Assembly (NCBI GenBank): GCA_965218205.1
Contig: OZ244590.1
Coordinates: 1,302,001-1,366,000, forward strand
DNA length: 64,000 bases
Origin: CBDDCA01 sp965218205
Lineage (GTDB): Bacteria; Spirochaetota; Spirochaetia; WTKD01; G963693115
Reading direction: 5' to 3'
The notes below the pieces were generated by a model that was not told the origin of the DNA, did no database searches, and was given only the letters and a program-made list of their open reading frames with translations. The translations under genes and the position numbers were made by a program. Shown here in pieces: positions 17,733 through 27,200 of this stretch. How positions within the stretch are numbered: position 1 is the first letter of the stretch; every line of letters starts with the position of its first letter.

Positions 17733-18752
17733 ATGAAACATTTAGTTATCTCTGTACTGTGTATCTTTTTGATACCCATCTTTACTTTTGCAAGTGGTAA
17801 TGGGGACACATCAAATAACGAAAAAGTACTACGTGTAGGACACGATAGTCAAGAGAACTCTGCACTTCATCAGGCATTTCTATTTTTTAAAGAAAAAGTA
17901 GAAAGTAACTCTGAGTTAAATATAGCAGTTGAAATATATCCTGCTGCTCAGCTAGGAGGTGCAAAAGAACTGTTTGATACAGTGCAGCAAGGAAATTTGG
18001 AGACGACTGCATCAGCAACGGTACTTCTGTCCAGCTCTATTCCTGAATTCAATGTATTAGATGTATTTTATCTGTTTGATTCTATTGAACATGCTCATGC
18101 ATCTCTTGATGGGCCTGCAGGACAGCGATTACTACAGGTACTAGAGCCTTTAGGATTACATGGCTTTGGGTATATGGAAGTCGGTATGCGTAACATGTCT
18201 AACTCAAGAAACCCTATACGTTCAGTTGAGGATCTTAAGGGGCTGAAAATTCGTGCAGCTTCTAACCCACTACAAATTGCTGCGTGGAAATCAGCAGGTG
18301 CTGCTCCTATTCCTATGGCATTTGGAGAAATTTTTACTTCTTTACAGCAAGGATTATTAGACGGACAAGAAAGTGCCATAAGCTCTATGTACACTCAACG
18401 TTTCTTTGAAGCACAAAAATATATAAGTATGACAGAACATATTTACACTAACTATCTATGGGTTATAAACAAAACTTTTTGGGATTCATTGAACGAACAA
18501 GAACAAGCTGCTTTAGATGCTATAGCAAAAGAAACAATACAAGAACAAAGAAACATTGCAACACAGTTTAATAACTCATATCTCGAAAAACTAAAATCTG
18601 AAGGGGGCATGATAGTTAATCAAGTGGACAGTAGTGTGAAAGCACAGCTTTCTGAAAAACTAAATGCTCCGACACAAGAAGAAATAGAAAAACTGACTGG
18701 ATCGGAGTTGTATAACTTTGTTATCACCGAGATAGATAATGCTCGCTATTAG
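17733..18752 (+). CDS. dctP: TRAP transporter substrate-binding protein, DctP family
   Basis: A 339-residue periplasmic binding protein. The signal peptide ends near TFASG, and the start follows GAGGAGG. DctP landmarks: an LRVGHDSQENS entry strand, GAKELFDTVQQGNLE, and the carboxylate-binding Arg region GLKIRAASNP followed by PIPMAFGEIFTSLQQGLLDGQE. TRAP binding proteins of this group deliver organic acids, usually carboxylates, to the DctQM membrane pair encoded next. Ligand not predictable by eye. Confidence 0.93.
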   Translation: MKHLVISVLCIFLIPIFTFASGNGDTSNNEKVLRVGHDSQENSALHQAFLFFKEKVESNSELNIAVEIYPAAQLGGAKELFDTVQQGNLETTASATVLLSSSIPEFNVLDVFYLFDSIEHAHASLDGPAGQRLLQVLEPLGLHGFGYMEVGMRNMSNSRNPIRSVEDLKGLKIRAASNPLQIAAWKSAGAAPIPMAFGEIFTSLQQGLLDGQESAISSMYTQRFFEAQKYISMTEHIYTNYLWVINKTFWDSLNEQEQAALDAIAKETIQEQRNIATQFNNSYLEKLKSEGGMIVNQVDSSVKAQLSEKLNAPTQEEIEKLTGSELYNFVITEIDNARY

Positions 18753-18781
18753 TTTCTCATGAAGAATTGGAGAAAGATATA

Positions 18782-19327
18782 ATGAAACAATACTTCAAAG
18801 CAATGCTAAAATGGCTTGATCTCAACTTAGAGATTATTATGTTAGTATCTTTCTCCATTACCATGACTGTTATAGTGTTTGCTCAAGTGGTAATGCGCTA
18901 TGTATTTAATTCTGCTTTTTCTTGGGCAGAAGAAATATCACGCTACTTATTTATTTGGATAATCTATCTTGGCATCAGTTATTCCTGTCGTACTCGAAGA
19001 CATGTACGCGTTATGTTCCTTGTGAATCACCTTCCTAATACTGTTAAGCGCTTAGTTATTATTCTAGGAGATTTTATTTTTCTATCGTATTGCATAATTA
19101 TCATACTATACGGAGTACGACTTAATATCATCACTTATCAACTAAAACAATATACTGCTGCTATTCATCTCTCATATGTCTTTGTGTATAGTTCCATTGT
19201 GTTTGGATCTTTATTAAGCTCAATACGAATTATTCAAAATATAGTACATAAAATACTGCATTGGTCTGCCCCCATGAAACAATTTGAACATTTAGAAGAT
19301 AGCAACTATCTTTTTAAGAATCAGTAA
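18782..19327 (+). CDS. dctQ: TRAP transporter small membrane subunit, DctQ family
   Basis: A 181-residue protein with four predicted membrane helices and the DctQ pattern FAQVVMRYVFNSAFSWAEEISRY followed by RTRRHVRV. The frame can be opened from a TTG at 18767, but the ATG at 18782, preceded by TTGGAGAAAG, is more likely. It partners DctM, whose gene begins 12 bases downstream. Confidence 0.92.
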   Translation: MKQYFKAMLKWLDLNLEIIMLVSFSITMTVIVFAQVVMRYVFNSAFSWAEEISRYLFIWIIYLGISYSCRTRRHVRVMFLVNHLPNTVKRLVIILGDFIFLSYCIIIILYGVRLNIITYQLKQYTAAIHLSYVFVYSSIVFGSLLSSIRIIQNIVHKILHWSAPMKQFEHLEDSNYLFKNQ

Positions 19328-19339
19328 AAGTATGCAACT

Positions 19340-20656
19340 ATGATTGGATTTATACTCTTTTCTGCTTTTTTCGTACTCATACTTCTTGGAGTACCTATTG
19401 GTATATCATTGGGGTTTTCTACTGTTATTGCTATACTGTTTATGCCTGGCCTTAATCTTGATTTTTTTGTTCGTGGACTTATATCAGGACTTGATTCGTT
19501 TCCTCTTATAGCAGTATTGTTTTTTACCATTGCAGGCAATATTATGGGACGAGGAGGCATTTCTGCACGATTACTACGATTAGCAAATATTTTCTTTGGA
19601 CATATACGGGGATCATTAGGGATAGTTACTATAGTAGCTTGTATGATGTTTGCTGCTATATCAGGGACAGGTTCGGCAACAGTTGCTGCCATTGGCTCTA
19701 TTATGATTCCTGCAATGATAAAGCAGGGGTATAATAAAAATTTTGCTGGATCCTTAGTTGCTAGTGCTGGTACCATAGGTGCTATTATCCCGCCTAGCGT
19801 TTCTATGATTGTATATGCAGTAGCATCTGGGGTATCTGTTACCTCCATGTTTCTTGCGGGTATTGGTCCAGGAATACTCATTGGGGTATTTTTAATTATC
19901 TTTTGCTATATATATTCTTGTAAAAACTCTTACCAAAAAGATAGTCACCTTGTACAGACAGAGCATAACACTAAAACACAGATTCAAGAAACAACAATAC
20001 GCAAAGATGAAACTATTTTACATAGTGTATGGGCGGTATCAGTTCCTGTAATGATACTAGGAGGAATTTACGGTGGAGTATTTACTCCTACTGAGGCAGC
20101 AGGAGTAGCGGTAGTATACGGTACTGTTATTAGTATATATATCTACAAAGAGCTTAAATGGTCTGACCTTCCTGCTATATTTTTGGAATCTACACTATTA
20201 GTATCATGTGTATTGGTTATTTTAGGAGCATCGGTTGGGTTTGGGCGAGTGCTTACTTTAGAACGAGTACCTGTATCTATTGCAAACTTTATTACAAGCA
20301 TAACTGATAATAAAATTGTAATATTGTTACTCATAAATATACTCCTGCTTATAATAGGAACATTTATGGAAACATTAGCTGCTATTGTTATCCTTACCCC
20401 TATTTTGCTCCCTATTGTACAAAAGATAGGGGTAGATCCTACCCATTTTGGTATCATCATGATAGTAAATTTATGCATAGGATTTATTACCCCTCCTCTG
20501 GGAGCTAATTTATTTATGACTGCCCAAGTAGGAAAATTACAATTTGATGAGTTAGCAAAAAGTATTCTCATATGGGTACTTATCATGATTGCTGCACTCA
20601 TGTTTATAACATATATTCCAAGCATAAGCTTAGGATTAGAAACATTATTATCATAA
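19340..20656 (+). CDS. dctM: TRAP transporter large membrane subunit, DctM family
   Basis: A 438-residue ion-coupled permease with about twelve helices. Family segments: LLGVPIGISLGFS, FTIAGNIMGRGGIS, ISGTGSATVAAIGSIMIPAM, GTIGAIIPPSVSMIVYA and, late, NLCIGFITPPLGANLF. A hydrophilic loop at about 190-225 is rich in Thr and Gln. Drives uptake of the DctP-bound solute with Na+ or H+. Confidence 0.95.
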   Translation: MIGFILFSAFFVLILLGVPIGISLGFSTVIAILFMPGLNLDFFVRGLISGLDSFPLIAVLFFTIAGNIMGRGGISARLLRLANIFFGHIRGSLGIVTIVACMMFAAISGTGSATVAAIGSIMIPAMIKQGYNKNFAGSLVASAGTIGAIIPPSVSMIVYAVASGVSVTSMFLAGIGPGILIGVFLIIFCYIYSCKNSYQKDSHLVQTEHNTKTQIQETTIRKDETILHSVWAVSVPVMILGGIYGGVFTPTEAAGVAVVYGTVISIYIYKELKWSDLPAIFLESTLLVSCVLVILGASVGFGRVLTLERVPVSIANFITSITDNKIVILLLINILLLIIGTFMETLAAIVILTPILLPIVQKIGVDPTHFGIIMIVNLCIGFITPPLGANLFMTAQVGKLQFDELAKSILIWVLIMIAALMFITYIPSISLGLETLLS

Positions 20657-20670
20657 AGAAGGAGATTTAT

Positions 20671-21423
20671 ATGCTAGTAAAACAAAAATTACAGCAAGGA
20701 AAACAAGTTTGTATCGCATGGAATCAGAGCGGTTCCAATTATATATCTGAAATTTTTGCACGTGCAGGATTTGATGGTATTATTATTGATTTAGAGCATG
20801 GACCTTTTAGTTTAGAAACTACTGCTCAGCATTGCCAAGCTATTCAATGTAGTAACGCAACCCCTATGGCTCGTGTGGTTGATAGACATACAAGTACCAT
20901 TAAAAGAGTACTTGACACTGGTATTTATGGATTGCTCATACCACACATATCAAGTGTAACAAAAGCAAAACAAGCCATAGCTGCCACAAAGTACCCCCCC
21001 GAAGGTGTTCGTGGGGTAGCAGGAAGCGGTCGTGCTGCTGGTTTTACGCACGATGCAATTCAGTACTTTAAGCGAGCAAATAAAGATATTTTTGTTGCGT
21101 TGGCAGTCGAGACAATAGAAGGATACCATGCCTTAGATGATATTTTAGAGCTTGATGGCTACGATGCTATTTTTATTGGACCAGCAGATCTCGCTTCTTC
21201 TATGGGGTACTTAGGTGATCCATCAGTACAAGAAGTACAAGATATTATAACAAGCATAGAAAGTAAAGTGTTTGCTTCAAAAAAATATCTCGGTACAGTG
21301 GCAAATAATGATGAGCAAATTACACAAAAATTTAATAGAGGCTATAACTTTCTTATGCTTATGTCTGATGTTGGGTGCATATCAAAAGAAGCACATCGCA
21401 TTGTAAAAACATATGCCTCCTAA
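20671..21423 (+). CDS. HpcH/HpaI-family class II aldolase
   Basis: A 250-residue divalent-metal aldolase that would cleave a 4-hydroxy-2-oxo acid to pyruvate (or similar) plus an aldehyde. Visible motifs: IIIDLEHGP (general-base His), GLLIPHI, YPPEGVRGVAG (substrate Arg), AVETIEG and IGPADLASSMG (metal Glu and Asp). The open frame starts at 20572, inside dctM. The ATG at 20671 follows AAGGAGATTTAT and is the true start. Clustering with a TRAP transporter suggests it degrades the imported acid or its breakdown product. Confidence 0.88.
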   Translation: MLVKQKLQQGKQVCIAWNQSGSNYISEIFARAGFDGIIIDLEHGPFSLETTAQHCQAIQCSNATPMARVVDRHTSTIKRVLDTGIYGLLIPHISSVTKAKQAIAATKYPPEGVRGVAGSGRAAGFTHDAIQYFKRANKDIFVALAVETIEGYHALDDILELDGYDAIFIGPADLASSMGYLGDPSVQEVQDIITSIESKVFASKKYLGTVANNDEQITQKFNRGYNFLMLMSDVGCISKEAHRIVKTYAS

Positions 21424-22171
21424 AATATCAGCTGCTCACTCTTTTGTTATACTAAACGGGACATTATGCAATGAAACACTGTGGCTTCCGTGTTTACAGA
21501 TACTGAAAAAGAAGCTCCCTAGCTCCCACTATATATTCCCTCGTATAGACGAAGGAATGAGCATTGAAGCTACGGCTACACATATCATACAACAGTATGT
21601 ACTCCCCTCCCACAGTAATGTATGGATTATAGGATATTCCTTAGGTGGTATTATTGCCCTAGAATGTGTAAGACAGCAACAAGAAAATATTGCAGGACTC
21701 ATAGTAACAAACACTAACCCTGAAGGACAAACAGAAAAAAGAACACAGTCAGTACACCGTCAATTACAATGCCTTAATGAAAAGGGATTAGAGGCAGTTT
21801 TTGATGAGATACTATTACCAGCATATTTTGGAGATACACACAAAACATCTATGCAGAAACAAGCAAGTACTATAAAATCAATGGGACTATCCTTAGGTCC
21901 AGAAGTTCTTAAAAGGCAACTTGCAACTCTGATAACTCGTATTGATCAAAGACCGCATCTTCCCCATATACATGTTCCTACTTTGCTTATATGCGGTGAC
22001 AAAGACATTCTCTGTCCTCCTGCACTACATACCACTATGAATACCCTTATAGCTAATAGTACTCTTACTATATTTGAGCATGTAGGACATATGCTTCCTT
22101 TCGTAGCTCCACAGCAGCTTGCAGACACAATAGAAAAGTGGGTACATACAGTTAGCGTGCACGAAGGCTAA
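21413..22171 (+). CDS. Alpha/beta hydrolase
   Basis: A 252-residue alpha/beta-fold hydrolase with nucleophile elbow GYSLGG (Ser in the middle), an acid in LLICGDKDILCPP and catalytic His in FEHVGHM. It overlaps the aldolase gene by 11 bases, the same overlap length as pyrC/pyrE, so it is the last gene of the operon. No signal peptide. It may hydrolyse an ester or lactone feeding the aldolase; that role is inferred from position only. It ends overlapping a convergent gene by 20 bases. Confidence 0.82.
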   Translation: MPPKISAAHSFVILNGTLCNETLWLPCLQILKKKLPSSHYIFPRIDEGMSIEATATHIIQQYVLPSHSNVWIIGYSLGGIIALECVRQQQENIAGLIVTNTNPEGQTEKRTQSVHRQLQCLNEKGLEAVFDEILLPAYFGDTHKTSMQKQASTIKSMGLSLGPEVLKRQLATLITRIDQRPHLPHIHVPTLLICGDKDILCPPALHTTMNTLIANSTLTIFEHVGHMLPFVAPQQLADTIEKWVHTVSVHEG

Positions 22172-22967
22172 ATCTAAAATTTCTCGTAGATGTTTTAGAG
22201 TGATGTACAAAAACATCTGCAATAAAATATCCTTTTTTTATATCTATATCAGGAAGAGAAAATACAAGGAGATTCTTTTTATTAAGAATATCCATATCAA
22301 TAATACTAATAAGATCATTGCGCCATAGTTCTATTACTGTGTCCTGTAATGTTATACGTATAAATTGGGGTATAGTATAATGAAGAGATCGTTTATCAAG
22401 TACAGACAAAGTAATATCTATAGTGTTATTTCCTGCATACAATACCCTATTTGATACAGACAGCTTCTCATTATTTTTTCCTTGATGTGTAAAAGAAAAA
22501 TCATATAATTTCATTTCTACAGCAGTATCAAACGTAGGAAATATATCAAAAGGATCTGCCCACTGCTTCTGGTTCATATCAAATATCCTTATATACCAAG
22601 GGTTTGTTGCTGTCCCTACAATATCCCCTTGTACTACTGTATTTCCTATGGTAACATTTGGAGAAACACCGTAATATACAATATGAAATCCATTGTCTGT
22701 CTCTAGTATAAGCATAGTATCTGTAGCACTTGATTCTATGACAAAAGATTTTGCCATTACTACTTTTGCATTTGCACTTGCGTAGACTGGCCCTTGTGAT
22801 ACAATATGAACAGTAGGTATAAAAGTAGTGGTGCTATCGTTCTCAATAGTAGTATACTGAGAGTATGTGTATTCTAAGGTATTGAAATCAAAAGGCCAAT
22901 GTTCAGCATATGCATTGCTTATAGACACTAAGATCATAAAAAGAATAATAAAACTATACTTATTCAT
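22152..22967 (-). CDS. Secreted M23-like (LytM-fold) protein without zinc ligands
   Basis: A 271-residue protein with a good signal peptide (cleavage after NAYAE). The segment VYASANAKVVMAKSFV...LETDNGFHIVYYGVSPNVTIGNTVVQGDIVG follows the beta-rich layout of M23/LytM domains. The HxxxD and HxH zinc motifs are absent, so catalysis is unlikely; degenerate LytM proteins elsewhere regulate amidases or act as scaffolds. The frame opens at 22997 but the ATG at 22967 begins the signal peptide and overlaps the upstream gene by 8 bases. Residues 135-271 are another beta-rich region I do not recognise. Confidence 0.6.
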   Translation of the reverse strand: MNKYSFIILFMILVSISNAYAEHWPFDFNTLEYTYSQYTTIENDSTTTFIPTVHIVSQGPVYASANAKVVMAKSFVIESSATDTMLILETDNGFHIVYYGVSPNVTIGNTVVQGDIVGTATNPWYIRIFDMNQKQWADPFDIFPTFDTAVEMKLYDFSFTHQGKNNEKLSVSNRVLYAGNNTIDITLSVLDKRSLHYTIPQFIRITLQDTVIELWRNDLISIIDMDILNKKNLLVFSLPDIDIKKGYFIADVFVHHSKTSTRNFRFSLRAR

Positions 22968-23997
22968 GTTTAAGTACCATAGTGTAATAAATAGCATAAT
23001 GATTGGAATTATTATTATTTTTTGATCTTACTATAAAACGTGTATCTTGCTTGTCATAGTATATATTCACATTTTCTCTGTTATCTGTATTTTCAAACAA
23101 AGTAAAAGCAATATTAGCCCCTATATTCAAGGTGAGGTACTGTTTCTTTTCTTTTTGAAATTGCAGTACATGAAAATCCTTTGATCCTCCAGCAAACTGT
23201 AATATTGCTTCATTAAAAATACTATTGACTTTATCGTTGGATACCAGTTCAATACCTTTTGCAGTATTTATATAGATACCAACGTCTTCAATACTATATA
23301 TAGTATTTATATAATCAAGTGTTAATGCATCAAATAATGTTGATTTTTGCTGAAAAATAGTACTATCTCTCGACAACCTATATATTGTCACAGAATTTTT
23401 TTTATCTACACTACTACTGTTATCTTTTGGTGACAAAGCCTCCTTACTCCCTAAAGCAAATACAATAATATCTTTTTGTTGCCATGTTACCATAAGAATT
23501 GGTGCTTGAATATCCATACTCTGATATAGTAATGATTCTTTTTCTTTTTCCGTTTCTACAGTAATGATTTTTATTCTGCCATTACTACAGCCAAGCACTA
23601 CACCATATGTCTGCTGCAGTACAGATATACTGGATACTACACAATCTGCACTCAATGGAAGAACAGTACGATGAGAATCTTTTTGTAAGTATGATATTTC
23701 GCTCTCTTTCACAGAATCTGAAATAGTAATAGGCAATGTACTTGAAAGAGTATATAAAGAATGGGTATTGTGCAAAGAAAATATATTCTTTTGTTGACTT
23801 GATGCTAAGGAATGGAGCGTATTATAGTCACCTTGAGGTATTTTCTTAAATTGAAAATAGTATGTTTCATCTTCATTGTGAGGAGAAAAGTATTGAATAG
23901 CAATAATAATAAAAATACATAATAGTATTGTAAGAATGAAAGAGAAAATACGCTTAAAAAAACTTTTTCTCTCGTATTGAGAGCTTTCATAATACAT
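22960..23997 (-). CDS. Membrane-anchored extracytoplasmic protein, unknown
   Basis: A 345-residue protein with one N-terminal transmembrane segment (about residues 20-40, FSFILTILLCIFIIIAIQYF) and a large external part. The outer part is rich in beta-strand-like stretches (VLGCSNGRIKIITVE, IYRLSRDS), perhaps a WD-like propeller; I do not recognise a family. The frame could open at a TTG (24021), but the ATG at 23997 is preferred. Overlap with the next gene, a degenerate M23-like protein, suggests the two act together at the cell wall. Confidence 0.6.
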   Translation of the reverse strand: MYYESSQYERKSFFKRIFSFILTILLCIFIIIAIQYFSPHNEDETYYFQFKKIPQGDYNTLHSLASSQQKNIFSLHNTHSLYTLSSTLPITISDSVKESEISYLQKDSHRTVLPLSADCVVSSISVLQQTYGVVLGCSNGRIKIITVETEKEKESLLYQSMDIQAPILMVTWQQKDIIVFALGSKEALSPKDNSSSVDKKNSVTIYRLSRDSTIFQQKSTLFDALTLDYINTIYSIEDVGIYINTAKGIELVSNDKVNSIFNEAILQFAGGSKDFHVLQFQKEKKQYLTLNIGANIAFTLFENTDNRENVNIYYDKQDTRFIVRSKNNNNSNHYAIYYTMVLKHE

Positions 23998-24011
23998 ATA
24001 CTTTAATTTTG

Positions 24012-24088
24012 GAGCTGGCAAAGATAAGCAACATTAGACTAAGCCAGTCTCCTTTACCAATTATACAATACTTTATACATGTTTGTTA
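24012..24088. repeat. About 77-bp imperfect repeat, copy 1 (copy 2 at 31222-31301)
   Basis: The stretch GCTGGCA...TTAGACTAA...CCAATTATACAATACTTTATA.ATGTTTGTT recurs about 7.2 kb away in the same orientation. The two copies bracket the giant lipoprotein gene. On the minus strand each contains TTGTATAATTGG, a -10-like box, upstream of a gene. The rest of 24022-24281 holds no gene. Confidence 0.8.
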
Positions 24089-24233
24089 TTGATTTACAAT
24101 TAATTGTACTACTAGAGTGATTGTTAGAATGCACTGAAAATAAAGCATGGGAACATTGTATATATTACTATGAAATTGATAGTAATAGGGAGGATAATGC
24201 GATACACTACCCTCCTCACTACTATTCTCTTAT

Positions 24234-24265
24234 GAAGGTTTTATATTTCATCCCTACACTTACAA
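24234..24265 (-). terminator. 3' element of giant lipoprotein gene
   Basis: Minus-strand GTAGGGATGAAATATAAAACC follows shortly after the stop at 24282. It matches the 3' elements after the lipoprotein genes ending at 9400 and 10373. No strong second hairpin arm is evident here. Confidence 0.35.
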
Positions 24266-24281
24266 TATATCGTAACTACCT

Positions 24282-27200
24282 TTAATACCATGAGGGCAGT
24301 TTAGTTACTTTAGAATTAGTAAACATGCCAGATTTAAAAACATTTTTTCCTATATGGCTCCCCCATGCTTCTAAATTTTGTGCAAAAATACTCTCCTGAA
24401 ACATCTGTGCCATATCAAGTACATTACTTACATCCCAATTTGATATATCTCTATTAAATTTATTAGGCTTTTGAGGAGTTCCATAATCTGCATTTGCAGG
24501 TATTCCTCTAAACATACTATTCATAGTGGTTACATTACTTACATCCCAATTTGATATATCCCCATTAAATGTAGCTGCGTTCCGAAACATACTAATCATA
24601 TTAGTTACTTTACTCACATCCCATTTTGATATATCCCCATTAAACAGGCTAAACCCTGACTCTGTCTTACTATCAAAACCTGAGAATAGGTAACTCATGT
24701 CTTTAATTTTGCTTGTATTGATAAGATTTAGATCTGCATCTAAATTATCCTTAGCATCTATAGTGTCATCGTTATTGGTATCAATTATGTCTTTAATTAT
24801 CTCTATTAGCTTAGCTCTATTTTTAGGGGTATATTTATGCACTACAGTAATATCAATAGAGGTCTCTGCTTTCCTGCCGTCTCTTGCAGTAAACTTTATT
24901 GTATAGGTGGTTTTAGGTTGATATTTCGCTACCCCCGATATTGTGCCATTGCTGGTATTAAATGCAAGTCTAGTATTTTTTGTAATATTAGGAGTAATAG
25001 AAAATGTACCTCCCGTAACTGCACTACTAGGAGTCACTTCCATAACAATAGGAGTAATAGCTGTACTGCCTTCCTCTTGTGCTATTGTTGAGAAAGTAGT
25101 CAATCTACTGCTACTTCCTTGTTGCTTTGCTATCATGTTAATAGATACAAGGGTAGTTACTTCTTCTCTCACTCCCGTAGAGACCTTTATGGTATCTGTT
25201 GCATTGACTGCTTGTACTACTATTTCATAGGTTGCAGTAGGCATCAGATTACTTATACTTGTACGTATTGTTCCCTGTGCTACTGCTATTGGATTCTTAT
25301 CTGCTAATATAATACTTGCTATTGTTCGGACCCTTACTCCATCCTTTGCTACACGATATACTTTGTATGATACATCTGATTGTGTAAGTTGTGTTCCGTC
25401 TGCTTTCTTATGACTATCAGTAAGCACAGGGGCTGTCCACGATATTATTACACTCGTATCAGCAGAACTTTTTGTAATATTTGTTACCTCTGCTGGGGCA
25501 GTTGCGGGGTTAGCGGTAGTTATTTCTATCTTTACTCCTGTAGATACTTTTGTGGTATCTGTTGTATTAACTGCTTGTATTACTATTTCATAGGTGGTAG
25601 TAAAAGTGAGATTACTTATATTTGTGTTGGTTGTTCCTTTTGCTACTTCTATCGGATTATTATCTGCTACTATAATCTGTGCTATTGATCGGGTGATTGA
25701 TCCATTCTTTGCTACACGATATACCTTGTAGGATACATCTGATTGTGTAAGTTGTGTTCCGTCTGCTTTCTTATAGCTATCAGTAAGTGCGGGAGCTGTC
25801 CATGATATTCTTGCATCCTTATCGGTAATACTCAATGCTGTAACATTTGTTACTTCTGCTGGGGCCGTTGCTTGATTAGTTGTAAGGGTAGTTACTTCTT
25901 CTCTCACTCCTGTGGAAACTTTTTTGGTATCTGTTGAATTGACTGCCTGTACTACTATTTCATAGGTTCTATTACGAGTAAGATTAGTTATATTTGTGTT
26001 GGTTGTTCCTTTTGACACTGCTATTGGGCTAGTATCTGCTGCTATAATATTTGCTGCTGATCGGACATTTGATCCATTCTTTGTTACACGATATACCTTG
26101 TAGGATACATCTTCCGCTGTGAGTCTTTGTCCGTTTAATTTCTTATGACTGCTTGTAAGCATAGGAGCTGTCCACGATATTCTTGCACTCGTATCAAGAG
26201 CGTTGGTAGTAATATTTGTTACCTCTGCTGGGGCCGTTGCGGGGTTAGCGGTAGTTAGTTCTGCTTTTATTCCTGCAGAGATTTTTGTGGTATCTGTTGC
26301 ATTGACTGACCGCACTACTATTTCGTAGGTTGTACTAAAAATAAGATTAGTTATAGTTACATCTGTTGTTCCTTTTGCTACTGCTATCGGATTATTATCT
26401 GCTGCTATAATACCTGCTACTGATCGGACATTTGATCCATTCTTTGCTACACGATATACCTTGTAGGACACATCTGCTTTTGTGAGTGTTTGTCCACTTG
26501 CTTTCTTGTGACTATTATTAAGTACAGGGGTTTTCCACAATACTACTGCACTATTATCGGTAATACTTGATACTGTAACATTTGTTACTTCTGCTGGGGC
26601 GTTTGCGGGGTTAGTGGTAGTTAGTTCTGCTTTTACTCCTGCAGAGACTTTTGTGGTATCTGTTGCATTGACTGCTTGTACTACTATTTCATAGGTAGTA
26701 TTACCTATAAGATTACTTACAGTTGTGCTTGTCGTTCCTTTTGTTACTGCTATCGGACTCTTATCTGCTGATATAATCTGTCCTGCTGTTCGGGTGTTTG
26801 CTCCATTCTTTGCTACTTGATATATCTTGTAGGATACATCAGCTGTTGTGAGTGTTTGTCCATTTGCTTTCTTATGACTATCATTAAGCACGGGGGCTGT
26901 CCATGATATTCTTGCACTATTATCGGTAATACTTGATGCTGTAACATTTGTTACTCCTGCTGGGGCGGTTGCAGGGTTAGTGGTAGTTACTTCTGTTTCT
27001 ACTCCTGCAGAGATTTTTGTGATATCCGTTGAATTGATTGCCTGTACTGCTATCTCATAGGTGGTATTACCTGTAAGATTACTTATAGTTGTGCTTGTCG
27101 TTCCCTTTGCTACTTCTATCGGACTCTTATCTGCTGATATAATCTGTCCTGCTGTTCGGGTGTTTGCTCCATTCTTTGCTACTCGATATACCTTATATGA

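Noticed and set aside
19321..19881. 186-codon minus-strand frame opposite dctM
   Set aside because: Antisense shadow of a clear TRAP permease gene.
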